From: Zygnema cylindricum
Lineage: Eukaryota; Streptophyta; Zygnematophyceae; Zygnematales; Zygnemataceae
Reading direction: 5' to 3'
DNA length: 64,000 bases
Assembly (NCBI GenBank): GCA_037447655.1
Contig: JBBHKE010002999.1
Location: 242,409 to 306,408 of the forward strand
Shown here: positions 31,775 to 43,122 of the stretch, in pieces
How positions within the stretch are numbered: the stretch's first letter is position 1
Layout of the letters: the number at the start of each line of letters is the position of its first letter
Notes under the pieces: generated by a model
What the model saw: the letters and a program-made list of their open reading frames with translations, nothing else
Databases searched by the model: none
Told to the model about the DNA's origin: nothing
Translations under genes and position numbers: made by a program

Positions 31775-34700
31775 GTGGAGGGTAAGACTTCTATACTTAC
31801 ATTCTCAGATATACTTTACATTCCTCAGCTGAGTAAAAATCTTGTCTCTACGTCTGTGTTAGATGACAAAGAGTTTGATACCTTCCCTAGAAAGGGAGTC
31901 TTTACAGCTAAGTATGGGGATGAAGTTTACTTCAGAGCAAATAAGGATAGCCAAGGAATGTTTAGGCTTAACTTGAGTAATGAAAAGAAGAATGCTTACT
32001 ATGTTGGTGTTCCTAAGGTGATGATTTGGCATAAGCGGTTGGGGCATGTACATTTTGATAGGTTAAGGGAAATGAAAAAACTTGGGGTAGTAGATGGCAT
32101 TGAGTTTGGGGATAATGAAATGATGGATGATTGTAGTGGTTGTGCTCAAGGTAAGGCTCACAGACTTCCCTTTCCCAAAGCCGCCACATATAGAGGTGAG
32201 AAAGTATTAGATTTAGTCCACACAGATATTTGGGGGCCTGCAAAAGTACCTTCGGTTGGAGGAAAGAGGTTTATGATGACAATAACTGATGACTGGTCTA
32301 GATACTCTAGAGTCTACTTTCTGAAAACAAAGTCTGAAGCATCAACTTACTTCAAAGAATATAAAGCTTGGAGTGAGAAGTTGCATGAAACCCCCATTAA
32401 AAGGATAAGGAGTGATAATGGGGGGGAATATACCTCTAACGAGTTTGAGGAATATTTGAGAGATGAGGGAGTGCAGCACCAGAAAACTGTACCATATAAC
32501 CCGGAACAAAATGGGGTAGCTGAGAGGTTGAATCGAACACTAGGAGATAGTGCATGCAGTATGTTGGCAGACAAGAAAATAGGAAAGAGATTTTGGGCAG
32601 AAGCAATGAACTGTGCAAACTATATTAAAAATAGAGTCCTTACCTCAGCTGTAAAGGGAGTGACACCTTATGAGAGATGGGTTGGAAGGAAACCAGATAT
32701 CTCACACCTTAAAGTATTTGGTAGCCAAGTTTACAGTCTTGATACGGATAGGAAAAACTGGAAACTAGATGCTAAGGGAAAACCTGGATACTTTGTGGGA
32801 TATGATGAGGATGTTAAGGGATATAGAGTCTATGACTTAGCAAAGAAAGATATCATTCTGGTCAAACACTTAGTTGTCATGGATGAAGGGAAGTCATTTG
32901 ACCCCTTCAAATATACAAAAAGGATAAGGATCAGATTTGAGTCCGAAAATGAGGAGAACTCAGTCGTTCCCGAAAAAGACATGAGTGAAACTGTGATTAC
33001 AGACTCAGGGGAGATCGAAGATATAAGAGACTCACCGGAAACCTCACATACTCCTATGGACTTCGAGGAGATGGAAGAAGCGGGACAAGATACGGTTTTT
33101 ATGGACAGGGGAGCCGATGAGACAGTGAGAAGAAATCCAAGACTTCCATCCATTCCAGCTTCGGAGTTTGAGGGAGGAAGGAGGAGCAGCAAAAGGATAC
33201 AGGAAAAACAAGCTGCCCATAAGGTAACTAAGCTATCTCACCCAGATGAGCCTCAGTCTTACTTAGAGGCAGTGAATAGTCCAGAGAAAGAAAGATGGAT
33301 TAGGGCCATAAATGATGAGATGGCTTCTATCATGGAAGCAAATACTTGGGAACTAGCGGATTGCCCTCCAGACAGAAAACCTATTGGATGTAAATGGGTA
33401 TTTAAACTAAAACTGAACCCAGATAATACAATTGAGAGGTATAAGGCTCGATTGGTAGCAAAGGGGTTCACCCAAAAAGAGGGGATTGACTATGAGGAGA
33501 CCTTTGCTCCAGTTGTTCGGTTCCCATCAGTAAGGATTCTCCTCAGTCTGGCCGCAGCGGAAGACATGGAAATTCACCAGATGGATATTAAGACTGCTTT
33601 TCTTAATGGTGAGTTAGAGGAAGAAATTTTTATGAGGCAACCCGAGGGGTTTGTGGAAGAAGGAGAAGAGAGCAAAGTGTGCAGGCTCATAAAGTCCTTA
33701 TATGGACTGAAACAGGCTCCCCGACAGTGGAATAAGAAACTAGATGAGTTTCTCACCGATCTGGGATACATCCGGATCAGCTCTGATCATTCTATCTATA
33801 TGTTTGAAGATGAGAATGGTGTCATTTTTATTGCAATTTATGTGGATGATCTGCTTGTGTTAAGTAAGTCTTTAGAGAATATCAATAGGCTAAAGAAAGA
33901 TCTTAGGGGCAGATTTGATATGAAGGATTTAGGGGAGGCAAAATATATTTTGGGGATCCAAATGGAAAGAGATAGGGGGAAGAAGATTATCAGACTTACT
34001 CAGAAAGAAGCAATAGGTAATATGCTTGAGAAATTCCAGATGGAAAATGCTAACAGTTGTACCACTCCCATGGACTTGAAAAAAGGAAGTGATGGGAGTG
34101 TAGAAGGAGGAGTGATGATCTTAGACGATCAGATGAGTCCAGAGGAAAGAGAATTCATGAAGTCTATCCCTTATAGACAGGTCGTAGGAAGCTTAATCTA
34201 TTTTATGAACTGTACCAGGCCGGACATAGCGGCGGCAGTTGGTGTACTCAGTAGGAGTCTTAATGATCCTAGGAAGAGGGATTGGGAGGCAGCCAAGAGA
34301 GTCATGAGATATCTGGTGGGAACTAGAGAGTTATGGTTGCATTTGGGAGGGGAGCACACTGACATCACTACTTGGAGTGATGCCAGTTATGGGGACGCAC
34401 CTATGAGACGATGCACTTCTGGGTATGTGTTGTATGTTGGGGAAGGTGCTTGCTGTTGGAGCAGTAAGCAACAAAAGGTGGTTGCTCAGTCTACTATGGA
34501 GGCTGAGTATATGGCGTCTTGTTCTGCTGTGAAAGAACTAATGTGGGTGAAGTCATTATTGCAAGAACTGGGATATATGAAGGAGGGAGTGCATGAAATC
34601 TTTTGCGATAATCAAGCTGCAATCGCAATCGCAGCCAATCCAAAACATCATTTCAAAGCAAAACATATGGACATAAGATTAAGCTTCGTAAGAGAAAAAG

Positions 34701-34840
34701 TTGAAAACAAAATTTTAAATCTTGTGTATAGACCTGATGAAGAAATGGTGGCTGACATGATGACCAAACCTGTGCCCTCTCCTAAACTAAAATATTGTCG
34801 GGAAAAATGTGGGTTGAAAGAAAAATTAAAATTAGACTAG
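31775..34840 (+). CDS. Inner copia Pol: integrase, RT and RNase H (open after an upstream stop)
   Basis: An open frame of about 1021 codons continuing the Gag-protease frame right after a TAA. GAG-pre-integrase (WHKRLGHVHFDRLREM, about 32020-32080) leads to the integrase core with HTDIWGP, RSDNGGEYTS and PEQNGVAER, giving a complete D-D-E triad. Then the integrase C-terminus, an acidic linker (32940-33130), RT with GCKWVFKLKLNPDN, IHQMDIKTAFLNGELEE and YVDDL (about 33839-33853), and RNase H with TTWSDASYGD, STMEAEYMASC and FCDNQAAIA. Length and order are normal for Ty1/copia Pol. It could only be made by readthrough or in trans, as the upstream frame is broken. Confidence 0.9.
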   Translation: MEGKTSILTFSDILYIPQLSKNLVSTSVLDDKEFDTFPRKGVFTAKYGDEVYFRANKDSQGMFRLNLSNEKKNAYYVGVPKVMIWHKRLGHVHFDRLREMKKLGVVDGIEFGDNEMMDDCSGCAQGKAHRLPFPKAATYRGEKVLDLVHTDIWGPAKVPSVGGKRFMMTITDDWSRYSRVYFLKTKSEASTYFKEYKAWSEKLHETPIKRIRSDNGGEYTSNEFEEYLRDEGVQHQKTVPYNPEQNGVAERLNRTLGDSACSMLADKKIGKRFWAEAMNCANYIKNRVLTSAVKGVTPYERWVGRKPDISHLKVFGSQVYSLDTDRKNWKLDAKGKPGYFVGYDEDVKGYRVYDLAKKDIILVKHLVVMDEGKSFDPFKYTKRIRIRFESENEENSVVPEKDMSETVITDSGEIEDIRDSPETSHTPMDFEEMEEAGQDTVFMDRGADETVRRNPRLPSIPASEFEGGRRSSKRIQEKQAAHKVTKLSHPDEPQSYLEAVNSPEKERWIRAINDEMASIMEANTWELADCPPDRKPIGCKWVFKLKLNPDNTIERYKARLVAKGFTQKEGIDYEETFAPVVRFPSVRILLSLAAAEDMEIHQMDIKTAFLNGELEEEIFMRQPEGFVEEGEESKVCRLIKSLYGLKQAPRQWNKKLDEFLTDLGYIRISSDHSIYMFEDENGVIFIAIYVDDLLVLSKSLENINRLKKDLRGRFDMKDLGEAKYILGIQMERDRGKKIIRLTQKEAIGNMLEKFQMENANSCTTPMDLKKGSDGSVEGGVMILDDQMSPEEREFMKSIPYRQVVGSLIYFMNCTRPDIAAAVGVLSRSLNDPRKRDWEAAKRVMRYLVGTRELWLHLGGEHTDITTWSDASYGDAPMRRCTSGYVLYVGEGACCWSSKQQKVVAQSTMEAEYMASCSAVKELMWVKSLLQELGYMKEGVHEIFCDNQAAIAIAANPKHHFKAKHMDIRLSFVREKVENKILNLVYRPDEEMVADMMTKPVPSPKLKYCREKCGLKEKLKLD

Positions 34841-34853
34841 AAAATAAGGGGAG
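34841..34853 (+). promoter_or_regulatory. Polypurine tract of the inner copia
   Basis: AAAATAAGGGGAG sits between the Pol stop codon and the TG of the right LTR; it is the expected plus-strand primer. Confidence 0.9.
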
Positions 34854-35887
34854 TGTTGAAATCTATAGATTTCTATAGTATTTTCTAGGTTTAAATATGT
34901 TTTAATAAAAGGAAAAAGGACGGACAGCCTGCCTCCACCTCGCTCTCTAGCTCCCATACTTGTTGTAGTCACTGAAGGTAAGAGAGAGAGGTTGATCCAT
35001 GGCTGCCTTTAGTTCAAACAGACAGCTATTTTTAGTAGGTTACTAAAAATATACTTGACGGACGAGAGATTTGATCCCGGTACCTACGGTTCGTCAAGTC
35101 GACCGGTAGCGGTCAGCTTTATCCTAATAGACTAGGACCAATGCTAAGTGCTATGGTATGTGATAGATATATATTTAGTTAGGAAGAATTAAATCCATTT
35201 AACTAGAACTGTGTACGACGCACATAGATTCAGTTTTATATAGTACGTCGTACGACGCTAATTCAAAACGGATACCGCGCATTTTATTTCGACATCGGAA
35301 CAAATATCGCGCAAGTATTTATTACGGCTAAGATTGCGTTTCGCATAAAATCCAACGGCGCACATCATCACCGAAATCCCGGAGTGGTCACTTTGGCGTT
35401 TTGTGACGTGGCATAATCTGGAGACACGTGGAGAGATGACATTCGGTCATAGGAATTCCGAGGAACGTACGGACGAGTGAAAAGCGGACACGCGTCCACT
35501 TAATAGCCTTGTCGTACATAGGCCGTACAAAAGGTACATCGGCAGTAGTACTTTTGTGTACGATACAGTAATCTGATTGGTCCGTACTTCAGTAGATAGG
35601 AGTTATTAGAGAGAATCAGGACTTAGAAAATTTTGGTAGGTGGTCACCTCTCCCTTTGAGAGTTTGTACAAATTGGCATTTTTACTGCCTCATAACTAAT
35701 CGCCTGGTTGGCCTTTTTCAGTGATTCTTTTTTCTACGGACTCAGGGGAGTCCAGGCTACACAGGGGTGCAGTCAAATTGTCAGTTTGCCTTCTTGGGCA
35801 GTAGTGGTTGTGGCTTGAAGTGGGTTAGTTAAATACTATCTAGAGGCTTCCTGTATTCTGTAGTCCAATGGAGGACACAGAATTGCA
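34854..35887 (+). repeat. 3' LTR of the inner copia element (1034 bp)
   Basis: TGTTGAAATC to GAATTGCA, same length as the left LTR and identical in all stretches compared. It is followed by GAGGG (35888-35892), the second copy of the target duplication. The complete element therefore spans 29479-35887, plus strand. Confidence 0.95.
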
Positions 35888-35905
35888 GAGGGTGGGCCCA
35901 TAACC
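35888..35905 (-). promoter_or_regulatory. Leader and primer-binding site of the outer copia
   Basis: The minus strand reads GGTTATGGGCCCACCCTC between the outer 5' LTR and the inner insertion. It has the same 13-nt anticodon-arm complement as the inner element. The frame through it is open back to an ATG in the LTR at 35923-35925. Confidence 0.7.
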
Positions 35906-36954
35906 TGAAACTCTGAGACCTCCATAAGTCCTCAGAGTGGACAGCTTCCAAGAAGCTTCTAGGATAATCCTGACCCCTTTGTGTTTAAGCAAAAATAACT
36001 GCCACCCTGGCAGACAAAAACTCTGACCAACTTCTTCCCTGTGAAGACAAGACTCCCCTGAGTCGATAGCAAAAAGAATCTCTGAATTTGCTCCCCTGAG
36101 CAGTAAGTTATGGAGGGTCAAAGTTGACCTTTTGTACAGAAGCTCTCTGGGAGAGAGGGTCCTATCTTCTAATTTTTCTAAGTCCTATCTCTCTCACAGA
36201 CTCTATCTACTGATGTACGGAACCAATCAGAATTGAGTTCCGTACGCAAAAGTACAGCTGCTGGTGTACTTTATGTACGGATATTGTACGACATGGCCAA
36301 AATGTCGACACATGTCAAATCCGGATTCGGTGCCATAATCTCCGGAGTTTCCACAATCCAACGGAATTTTGCCACGCGTCATCCGATGTGGCGATGGCCA
36401 CAAACCGCCGAAATCTTCCTCCGCGATCTCGGCGCTAATCCCGGCCGTCCGATTAAATTCGTCTTTAATCGTAGCCGTAATAAATACATGCGCGGTATTT
36501 GTTTCATTTACGAAACAAATGCGCGGTACTGATTTATGTCCGTACCGTAAGTCGTACATTACATATTACTGGATCTATGTATCCCGTAATTAATTCTAGT
36601 TAAATGGTTTATCGCTTGTATACATATATAAATAATTATCAAACTATATGCTAGGTAACATTACCGCTAGATGAAACGGCTAAGGCTATCGGCTTCCTCG
36701 TGTCGTCCGGCCGTCAGGTTCAAGGATCAAATCCTGCCGACGGCACATACATTTTAATTAAATATATAAACCCTAATATAAAATTCCCGTAAACCTCAGG
36801 ATAGCCAAGGTAGCCATGGCTCTAGCTTCCTCTCCAATTTCTCAGTGACTGCGACAAGTTTGAGAGTTGGAGAGAGAAGTTAGAGATAGACTGCCTCGAC
36901 TTCTATATTTCTTTTCAGACCTAGAAAATACTAATAAAACCATTAGTTTCTACA
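35906..36954 (-). repeat. 5' LTR of the outer copia element (1049 bp)
   Basis: TGAAACTCTG to TTTCTACA, partner of 24521-25569. Together they delimit the outer element, 24521-36954, minus strand, of which 29479-35887 plus one GAGGG copy is the nested insertion. Confidence 0.9.
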
Positions 36955-37190
36955 GAGAGTGATTGCTTAACAAAAAAAGGGCGAATGGGTGTAATAAAAG
37001 AAGGGTGAAGCGAGAGAGGGTACTAACTGTCGCGAAGGTGCCACTTTTCTTATGCGACATTCAAATGGTCTCACTTTGTTCAACCGTAAGTATAAGGTGT
37101 GCAAACGATCTGAGGGGACATGACGGTTGTTGTTAAGTGTAACCTAGGCTATATTCGATACCAGATGTTTAAAAGTAAGAAACATAAGCA
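36955..37190. repeat. Dispersed repeat, second copy
   Basis: Counterpart of 23925-24160 (AGGGCGAATGGG, AAAGAAGGGT, ATCTGAGGGGACATGACGGT). It begins right at the edge of the outer LTR. The following 350 bp hold nothing recognised. Confidence 0.5.
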
Positions 37191-37540
37191 AAGAAAAGTA
37201 AAAAGCAATACAAGATAGCATCGTAAGGTTACCATTTTTGTGATCCTACCTGGCAATTTGAGACGTATTCCGAGATCCACAAAGATTCATCGGGGGAAAT
37301 TTGGGAAGTCGTAGGATCTGCAAGTGCGCTTGTAGTTCAAACCAAGTCGATTAGTAAATGGACGTTCTGAGATGTCATAACGCCATAAGTTGGTTATTAG
37401 GTGGGCTACTAGTGAATAGACAGGATGCATGTTAGATTAGTAGGTCACAAAGATGTTAGCAAGCATTAAAGGCTTATATGAAGGATAGGAGAATAATCAA
37501 CTTTTTTAAAGTTGAATTCGGAATTAGCAAGCGTATTTTC

Positions 37541-38018
37541 TAGTGTTGTGTATCGGCAAGGTTTTGTCGATAATCGATATATACATTTTTTTGGCTTGCC
37601 GATAATCGATATATTGGCACGATATATCGAAACTGGTGTTATCGGCGATAAAATACCGATAATAACGGTTTTTTATCGCGATAACACAGGTACCGATAAC
37701 TATCGGCGATAGTTGTGCCGTTTGTACCGTACAAGTGTACATTTTATTCCGTCGCACTGAACCGCCGTTACGCCTTTACACAGAGTACGGAACACTTCGT
37801 TACACGTGACATGCCACACTATATACAGTAAAATATATAATACAGTATATTATAAAGTACTATTATATAGCGTACTGTATATTTTCCACTTATCGTCGAT
37901 AAGGGATTTGTTGGTCTCGGAGCGATATATCGAGACCCCTGACCGTTCGATAACTAATAACTGATAACTATCGGTAGCACTGTTATCGCGATAAATTTCT
38001 TGCCCATACACAACACTA
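37541..38018. mobile_element. TIR element with TAGTGTTGTGTAT ends, rich in ATCGATAT (478 bp)
   Basis: Left TAGTGTTGTGTATCGGCAAG; right end reverse complement TAGTGTTGTGTATGGGCAAG; 19 of 20 match. The interior is packed with short palindromes (ATCGATAT, TATCGCGATA, CGATATATCG). No protein frame. TAGTGTTG-type termini are reminiscent of hAT elements, but no 8-bp target duplication is evident (flanks GTATTTTC and ATTGTTTG). Confidence 0.6.
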
Positions 38019-38564
38019 ATTGTTTGGCGTTTTTCTTTGACTGTGGAGGGCAGTTATACAAGAAATCATTACAAGGTTATAACCTTTCAGGGGAATTTTC
38101 AAACCGGTACATTCGAATCTCTATAACAGCTAATTGTCTATATTTCAGGGTAATAGTACATAGTTATACACGAAGAAAGGATAAGTCAAGCTACTAAAAC
38201 TGGACAAAAAAAGATGAGGAAAAAAAAGGTAATCTAACCTCGACTATAAACCTAGTTGTCTGAATCCGGTTTTGAGAAATAAAAGTTCTCCACTGAATGA
38301 AAATATTACAAGTCATGGGACCAAATTTAGAGTAATTTTAGCCTTCTTAAAGTATTAGGCTGATCCTCATCTAATTTTTATTTAGTGAACCTACTTTGTA
38401 TCGTAGCTAAGATTTTCCCTGCAAGGTTTTCTAAGGGTATGTTCCCATGTAGCCGTAACTTAGTCTTGCTACTTTGTTTTTTAGTGAAGATTCTCCGAAC
38501 TACTTTTCAGAGTCACCATCGCCACCTACGCAGTAAACTATTGAGGCCCTTCGAGCACTTCACC

Positions 38565-40932
38565 GCATTAGCTGAACTTCTATCATTCATTAAATCATAA
38601 GACCCTCGTGACTCTTCTGAGCTTGACCTGAATACTTTCACTAAAGCTTCGTTCCAATCTCCTTATCTCTCGGTGGGGGACCTTTTGGTATGGTATATGA
38701 GATTTTGCGTGAAATTTTTCATCCAGAAAGTGCATTGCAAGTGGCTTCTAATTGGCTCGGGGAAATGTAGCAGCCCTTGTAGTACTTTTTGGCAACAGCA
38801 CGCCTTGTTACAAACTCAAAGCCTATCGGTGGTGTTCGATCTCTCGTTGTGGGGAAGGTCCTATATCGTCTTGTGGCTCGATTAATGTGTTTACAACTTC
38901 AAGGGACTTTCCACGATTATTTTTTCCCACACCAATTTGGTGTCGCAACGCGGAGCGGTTGTGTCTATGGTTTACTTGCGAAAATGGACTTGCACCCAGA
39001 TTGGGTCGTTCTCTTAGTTGACATTGCTAATGCTTTCAAAATTGTTGATCGTAATGACATTTTTTGCTAGCTCTGACACATCCCCCCCTCCCATCAACCA
39101 ACTTTTAGCTTTCGTTCACACTTTCTACTTCACCTCCGGCTCTCTCCTTTATTCCGTTGGTGGCCCCTTAGGAGATGTTGCCACTTTCGACTCCGTTACT
39201 GGTACTCGTCAAGGCGACCATTTTGGAGCCCCTTTGCGTGCTCTTGCCCACGTACAAGCCTTACAAGTATCTCCTACCGCTCTTCGAATTTGTTTGTTCC
39301 CTTCGCTGGCGGATGACACTTATATCTTTGGTCCGCCACACCAAGTTGTTCCGGCCTTCCACCATTTTTTTTAGAAACTTTCAAAAATAAATCTATCTTT
39401 GAAAGTCCGTAAATTTGTCACGTCCTCACCTTCTGGCTTGCCACCTGATTTCCCTCTCCCTACCGGCTTTTGTGTTTGTACACCTCAAGAGGGTTTAAAG
39501 ATGTTATGTTCCCCAATTGGCGCCCCTGAATTTGTTCACCAATTTGTAAAGGATGACATATTGGATGACCTTTACCACTGTGAGGACCTTCTTTAAATTA
39601 TGTATTCCCAAGTGGCTTTCTCTATTTTCATTCGTTGTTTTGCGCAACGACCTTTGTACTTGGCGCGCACTCTACACCCTAGTTTGCCTTTCTTTTTCTC
39701 ACTTTCAGATTATGATAATCGTCTATTTGCGATTTTGTATCCTCTTATTGGGCATGGTATATTTGATCATCCGTAAGGGCTCCTCGCTCGTCAACAATCT
39801 GCTTTTCCAATCTCTTTCGAGGGTCTTCGTCTGTGTTCCACAACCACCACCACGCTAGCCACTTACTTTAGTAGTTGGGCTCTAGTGTCATCTATCATTA
39901 GTTCGAGGTTTGTGGTGGAGGAGAGTCTTATATTAGCACATGTGATCGCTACCGTTGATAAAGGCTCGTTATCTTTTTAGCAATCGTTATTTACTTGTTT
40001 GCTTCTACTGATCGTGGCCCAAGATGTCATTCCTCCATTCTATTCCCTCATCACCAGGACTCATTCTTGGGTGCAAGAACATATCAGCGACAAGGTAGAC
40101 GCCACCGATTTTATGAACCTCATCGAGGCGCGGCATACGGCTAATGCGCAAGCTCGACTTGACTCGTTTGGGACCGGGTGTTGGGGTTTCACTCATTGCT
40201 ACTCCAAATTTTGACTCACTCTCGTTATCTTCTCAACAATTTTCTTCAGCATCCCGCTTACGTCTCGGCTTGCCACACCCCTATCTCTTGGGCAAGCCCC
40301 TTTGCCATTGTGGCCAAATTATTGATGAGCAAGGCGTCCATTTGCTCCGTTGTTCACATGGTGGGGAGCTCACAGCGACACATGATACGAGTCTAGATGC
40401 CATCGCTTCAGTGGGTAGCGATGTAGGATACACAGTGAAAAGTTAGGTGCCGCGTATCCTTCCCTCACGCTCTCAATCTAGGGGTGTATGCGGCCCTCGT
40501 GTGGATCTTGTGTTTTCGCAAGGCAAAGAGAGAACGCTAGGGGGTGTAGTTCTCACCAACCTTACCGGGTCCCATGTTCCCTAGAATGCGGCATTATGTA
40601 CGGGTGTTGCGGCTCGTGATGCACCAGCCTCTAAAGAATGCGATTACGCTCACCAAGAGCCAACCGACAACTTCCTACTATTTGTTATGGAGATATCTGG
40701 GACCTTGTACCTGTCGTTCGACAACTTTATCCGTGAAGTTAAGGGACCTGGTAGCCCTTCCCCAAGCATCATGTATGCTTTTTACCGCCAACGTATCTTT
40801 GACACGCTTCAAAGGTCTCATGCATTGGCCCTTATCCGACAAAGCATGGTGGTGACCGATGGTCGTGGCTTGTGGGGTTTACCTCTAGGCCATCCGGTGC
40901 ACATTGACAATATTTGTCGTTCCGACCTTTAG
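38565..40932 (+). pseudogene. Non-LTR retrotransposon: RT and C-terminal nuclease-like region
   Basis: A frameshifted plus-strand Pol. RT blocks in order: GVRSLVVGKVLYRLVARL, LLVDIANAFKIVDRNDIF (motif A), GTRQGDHFGAPLRALAH (motif B), FPSLADDTYIFGP (motif C, ADD intact), then LPTGFCVCTPQEGLK and SPIGAPEFVHQF. The C-terminal part has LRLGLPHPYLLG, a CCHC cluster CHCGQIIDEQGVHLLRC (about 40303-40353), then GELTATHD and GPRVDLVFSQGKERTLG. The last recalls the restriction-like endonuclease end of R2-type elements, which is inference. The stop is at 40930-40932. At least five frame changes make it inactive. No LTRs. A minus-strand relative lies at 62110-62800. Confidence 0.8.
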
Positions 40933-41321
40933 TGTGGATTTGTTTTAGGTTTTGGGCCGACAGCCTCGTTTGTCTTTTAGAGTTTGTGTATAGGGTGGTT
41001 TTTTATGCTCTTGTAGTTTAGTTTTGTTATTTGTTTTTTCTTTTAGTGTTGCTTAGCTAGTGTAGTTTATGTTCTTACTTTTGGGTTTTTCCAGGTGTAG
41101 CCTTTAATGGTAGAGAACAATTTTCAATCACGTTTTGTACTCAGATGGTTTAACCATCGCGAATTTGATAATAAAATCTTCTTTCCTCTCTATTACAATG
41201 GACATTTGCCCTAACCAAAATCTCACCAAGATTTGCTTTCAAGTAACCACGTGGGACAAAATCATTGGCCTATTTGATGACGTGGCTGTCACCTACGCGA
41301 TTTTCAAAATGTTGGCAAAAC

Positions 41322-41545
41322 TGCACCGCTAATCAATTATTAGTGTTAAAAGTTTTTTTTGCCAAAAAAAGAAAAACATCTTTCGTTCATGCACACTTGT
41401 CGGATCGTCAATCCAACACTATCAGAAAGCAAGAGTTTCACCTTCCTATTGGCTTTGTCTGATTGACAATCCGTCAAGTGTGCACGGAGACAAGATGTTT
41501 TAAGCGGCGAAAAAAACTTTAACACTAGTAGAGATTAGTGGTGTA
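41322..41545. mobile_element. Hairpin MITE with GTACACCG-type ends (about 224 bp)
   Basis: Nearly the whole element folds back. The left arm starts TGCACCGCTAATCAATTATT and contains GTGTTAAAAGTTTTTTTTGC and GCACACTTGTCGGAT. The right arm is its reverse complement with scattered differences, ending AGATTAGTGGTGTA. Arms about 95 nt, loop about 35-45 nt. No coding. Confidence 0.7.
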
Positions 41546-41599
41546 TTGCTGTTAACCATTCCATGGATAACTCTATAACAAGACAAAAAATACAATAAA

Positions 41600-42533
41600 T
41601 CAATGAGAAAATTGTAGGGGAATTATTCGATCCAAGGGAAAACGAAAAGTAAAAAATGATGTCGAAATGTTAAGATAAACAACCCACACAAAAAAAGAAA
41701 GCCAAAAAATACTCGAAAAAGCCTTAAAAAAAATGCAAAAAACAGACAGACCGACACGAAAAGAAAATGAAGCACCAACCCAACGGAAAAGAACATTCAA
41801 ATAAGCGAAAAATACATGTATTTAAAATTCCATTTACTAAGAAATTTTCGACTTAAAAACCTCCATAACAGATTTTTTTCCATTCGAAATACACTTTTTC
41901 ATTAACAAAATAGGATAGAAATACGTATTGTTACATATTTTTCACATTAAAAAAAAAGAATGAGCCAATGCGGCTTTCAAAAAAAAAAAAAAAACTATCG
42001 AAGAACAGAAAAAAAAAGATACCACACACAAGACACTGACAACGTTCCCTTTCCTGAATCCTCTAGAGCATATTGGACAACATTTTCTACTTTCATACAA
42101 AAATTCAACTTTAAACTAACTCCACATAACTGACAATTTCTTCTTTGTCTTCGTCTTCTTCGATTTCTTCATTTTAATCTTCGTCCTCTTCTCATTCTCA
42201 TTCTCCTTCTTAGTCTTCTTCTCCTTCTTCGTCTTCTTCTCCTTCTTCGTATTCTTCCTCTCTTTCTTTGTCTTCAACTTCTCCTTCGTCTTCTTCCTCT
42301 CCTTCTTCTCCTTCTTCTTTCATCTTCTTCTCCTTCTCCTTCTTCTTCATCCTCATCCTCTTCTTCTCATCTTTTTTTTTTCCTTAATTTTTGCAGCACC
42401 ACATGATAATCTCTGTAACTTTTTTCTTTTTCCTTAGCGATGCATTATAACCCCAAGAAACCTCACCACGTCTTCTTGCTCTCTCTACCACTTATTTTTG
42501 CAAGTTCTTCTTTCTTTTATTTGTATTTTTTTT
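41600..42533. repeat. Low-complexity region with a CTT/TTC-rich tract
   Basis: A-rich sequence to about 42010, then (CTTCTC/TTCGTC)n repeats at about 42130-42370. This is the 3' flank of the DEG7-like gene. No gene recognised. A-rich runs on the plus strand make open frames here meaningless. Confidence 0.6.
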
Positions 42534-43063
42534 TTACCGGTGAGATCGGTGAATCGTGCGGCGCCACATGGAAGTCATCGGATCGTACCGGAGCTCCCAC
42601 GTGGGCCAATAGTGGAGGTCCAGTTTTAACGTTAAAACCCGAGGTTTCCCATTCAAGTGGACCGTTTTTACTCGGACAAACGCACCATGTTCCAGATCCT
42701 GAAAATTCAAAGTCATCGGATCATCGTTCAGCGGGCTTTATCCGATCGAGCGATTCCTTTTTGCCGTCCTCAAATCAATCGACGGATCTCGTGGAGGCAT
42801 TAGAGACCGTATCGGTGGGCAGGGCTCGTGAGACCCCTTTATAAAGAAAGAAAATAATCATAATAATAATAATTAATTATAAATGACATTTTTAACAAGA
42901 TTAGCTCGCTGTGATGTGAGGATTTCACGAGACCGTAACAACTAAAAAACAAAAAAAAGACGGGGAAAAGAGGGAGGAAGAGAAGGGATTACAAGGCGAA
43001 AAACACTATAAAAACCCTAAAAGGAAAAATTAACAAGATTCGAGATAGGCTTCCATGAGACCG

Positions 43064-43122
<59 letters not shown>

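Noticed and set aside
23925-37190. Direct repeats at 23.9-24.2 and 36.95-37.2 kb as the outer element's target duplication
   Set aside because: They are diverged, far longer than five bases, and at unequal distances from the LTR ends; they are a dispersed repeat.
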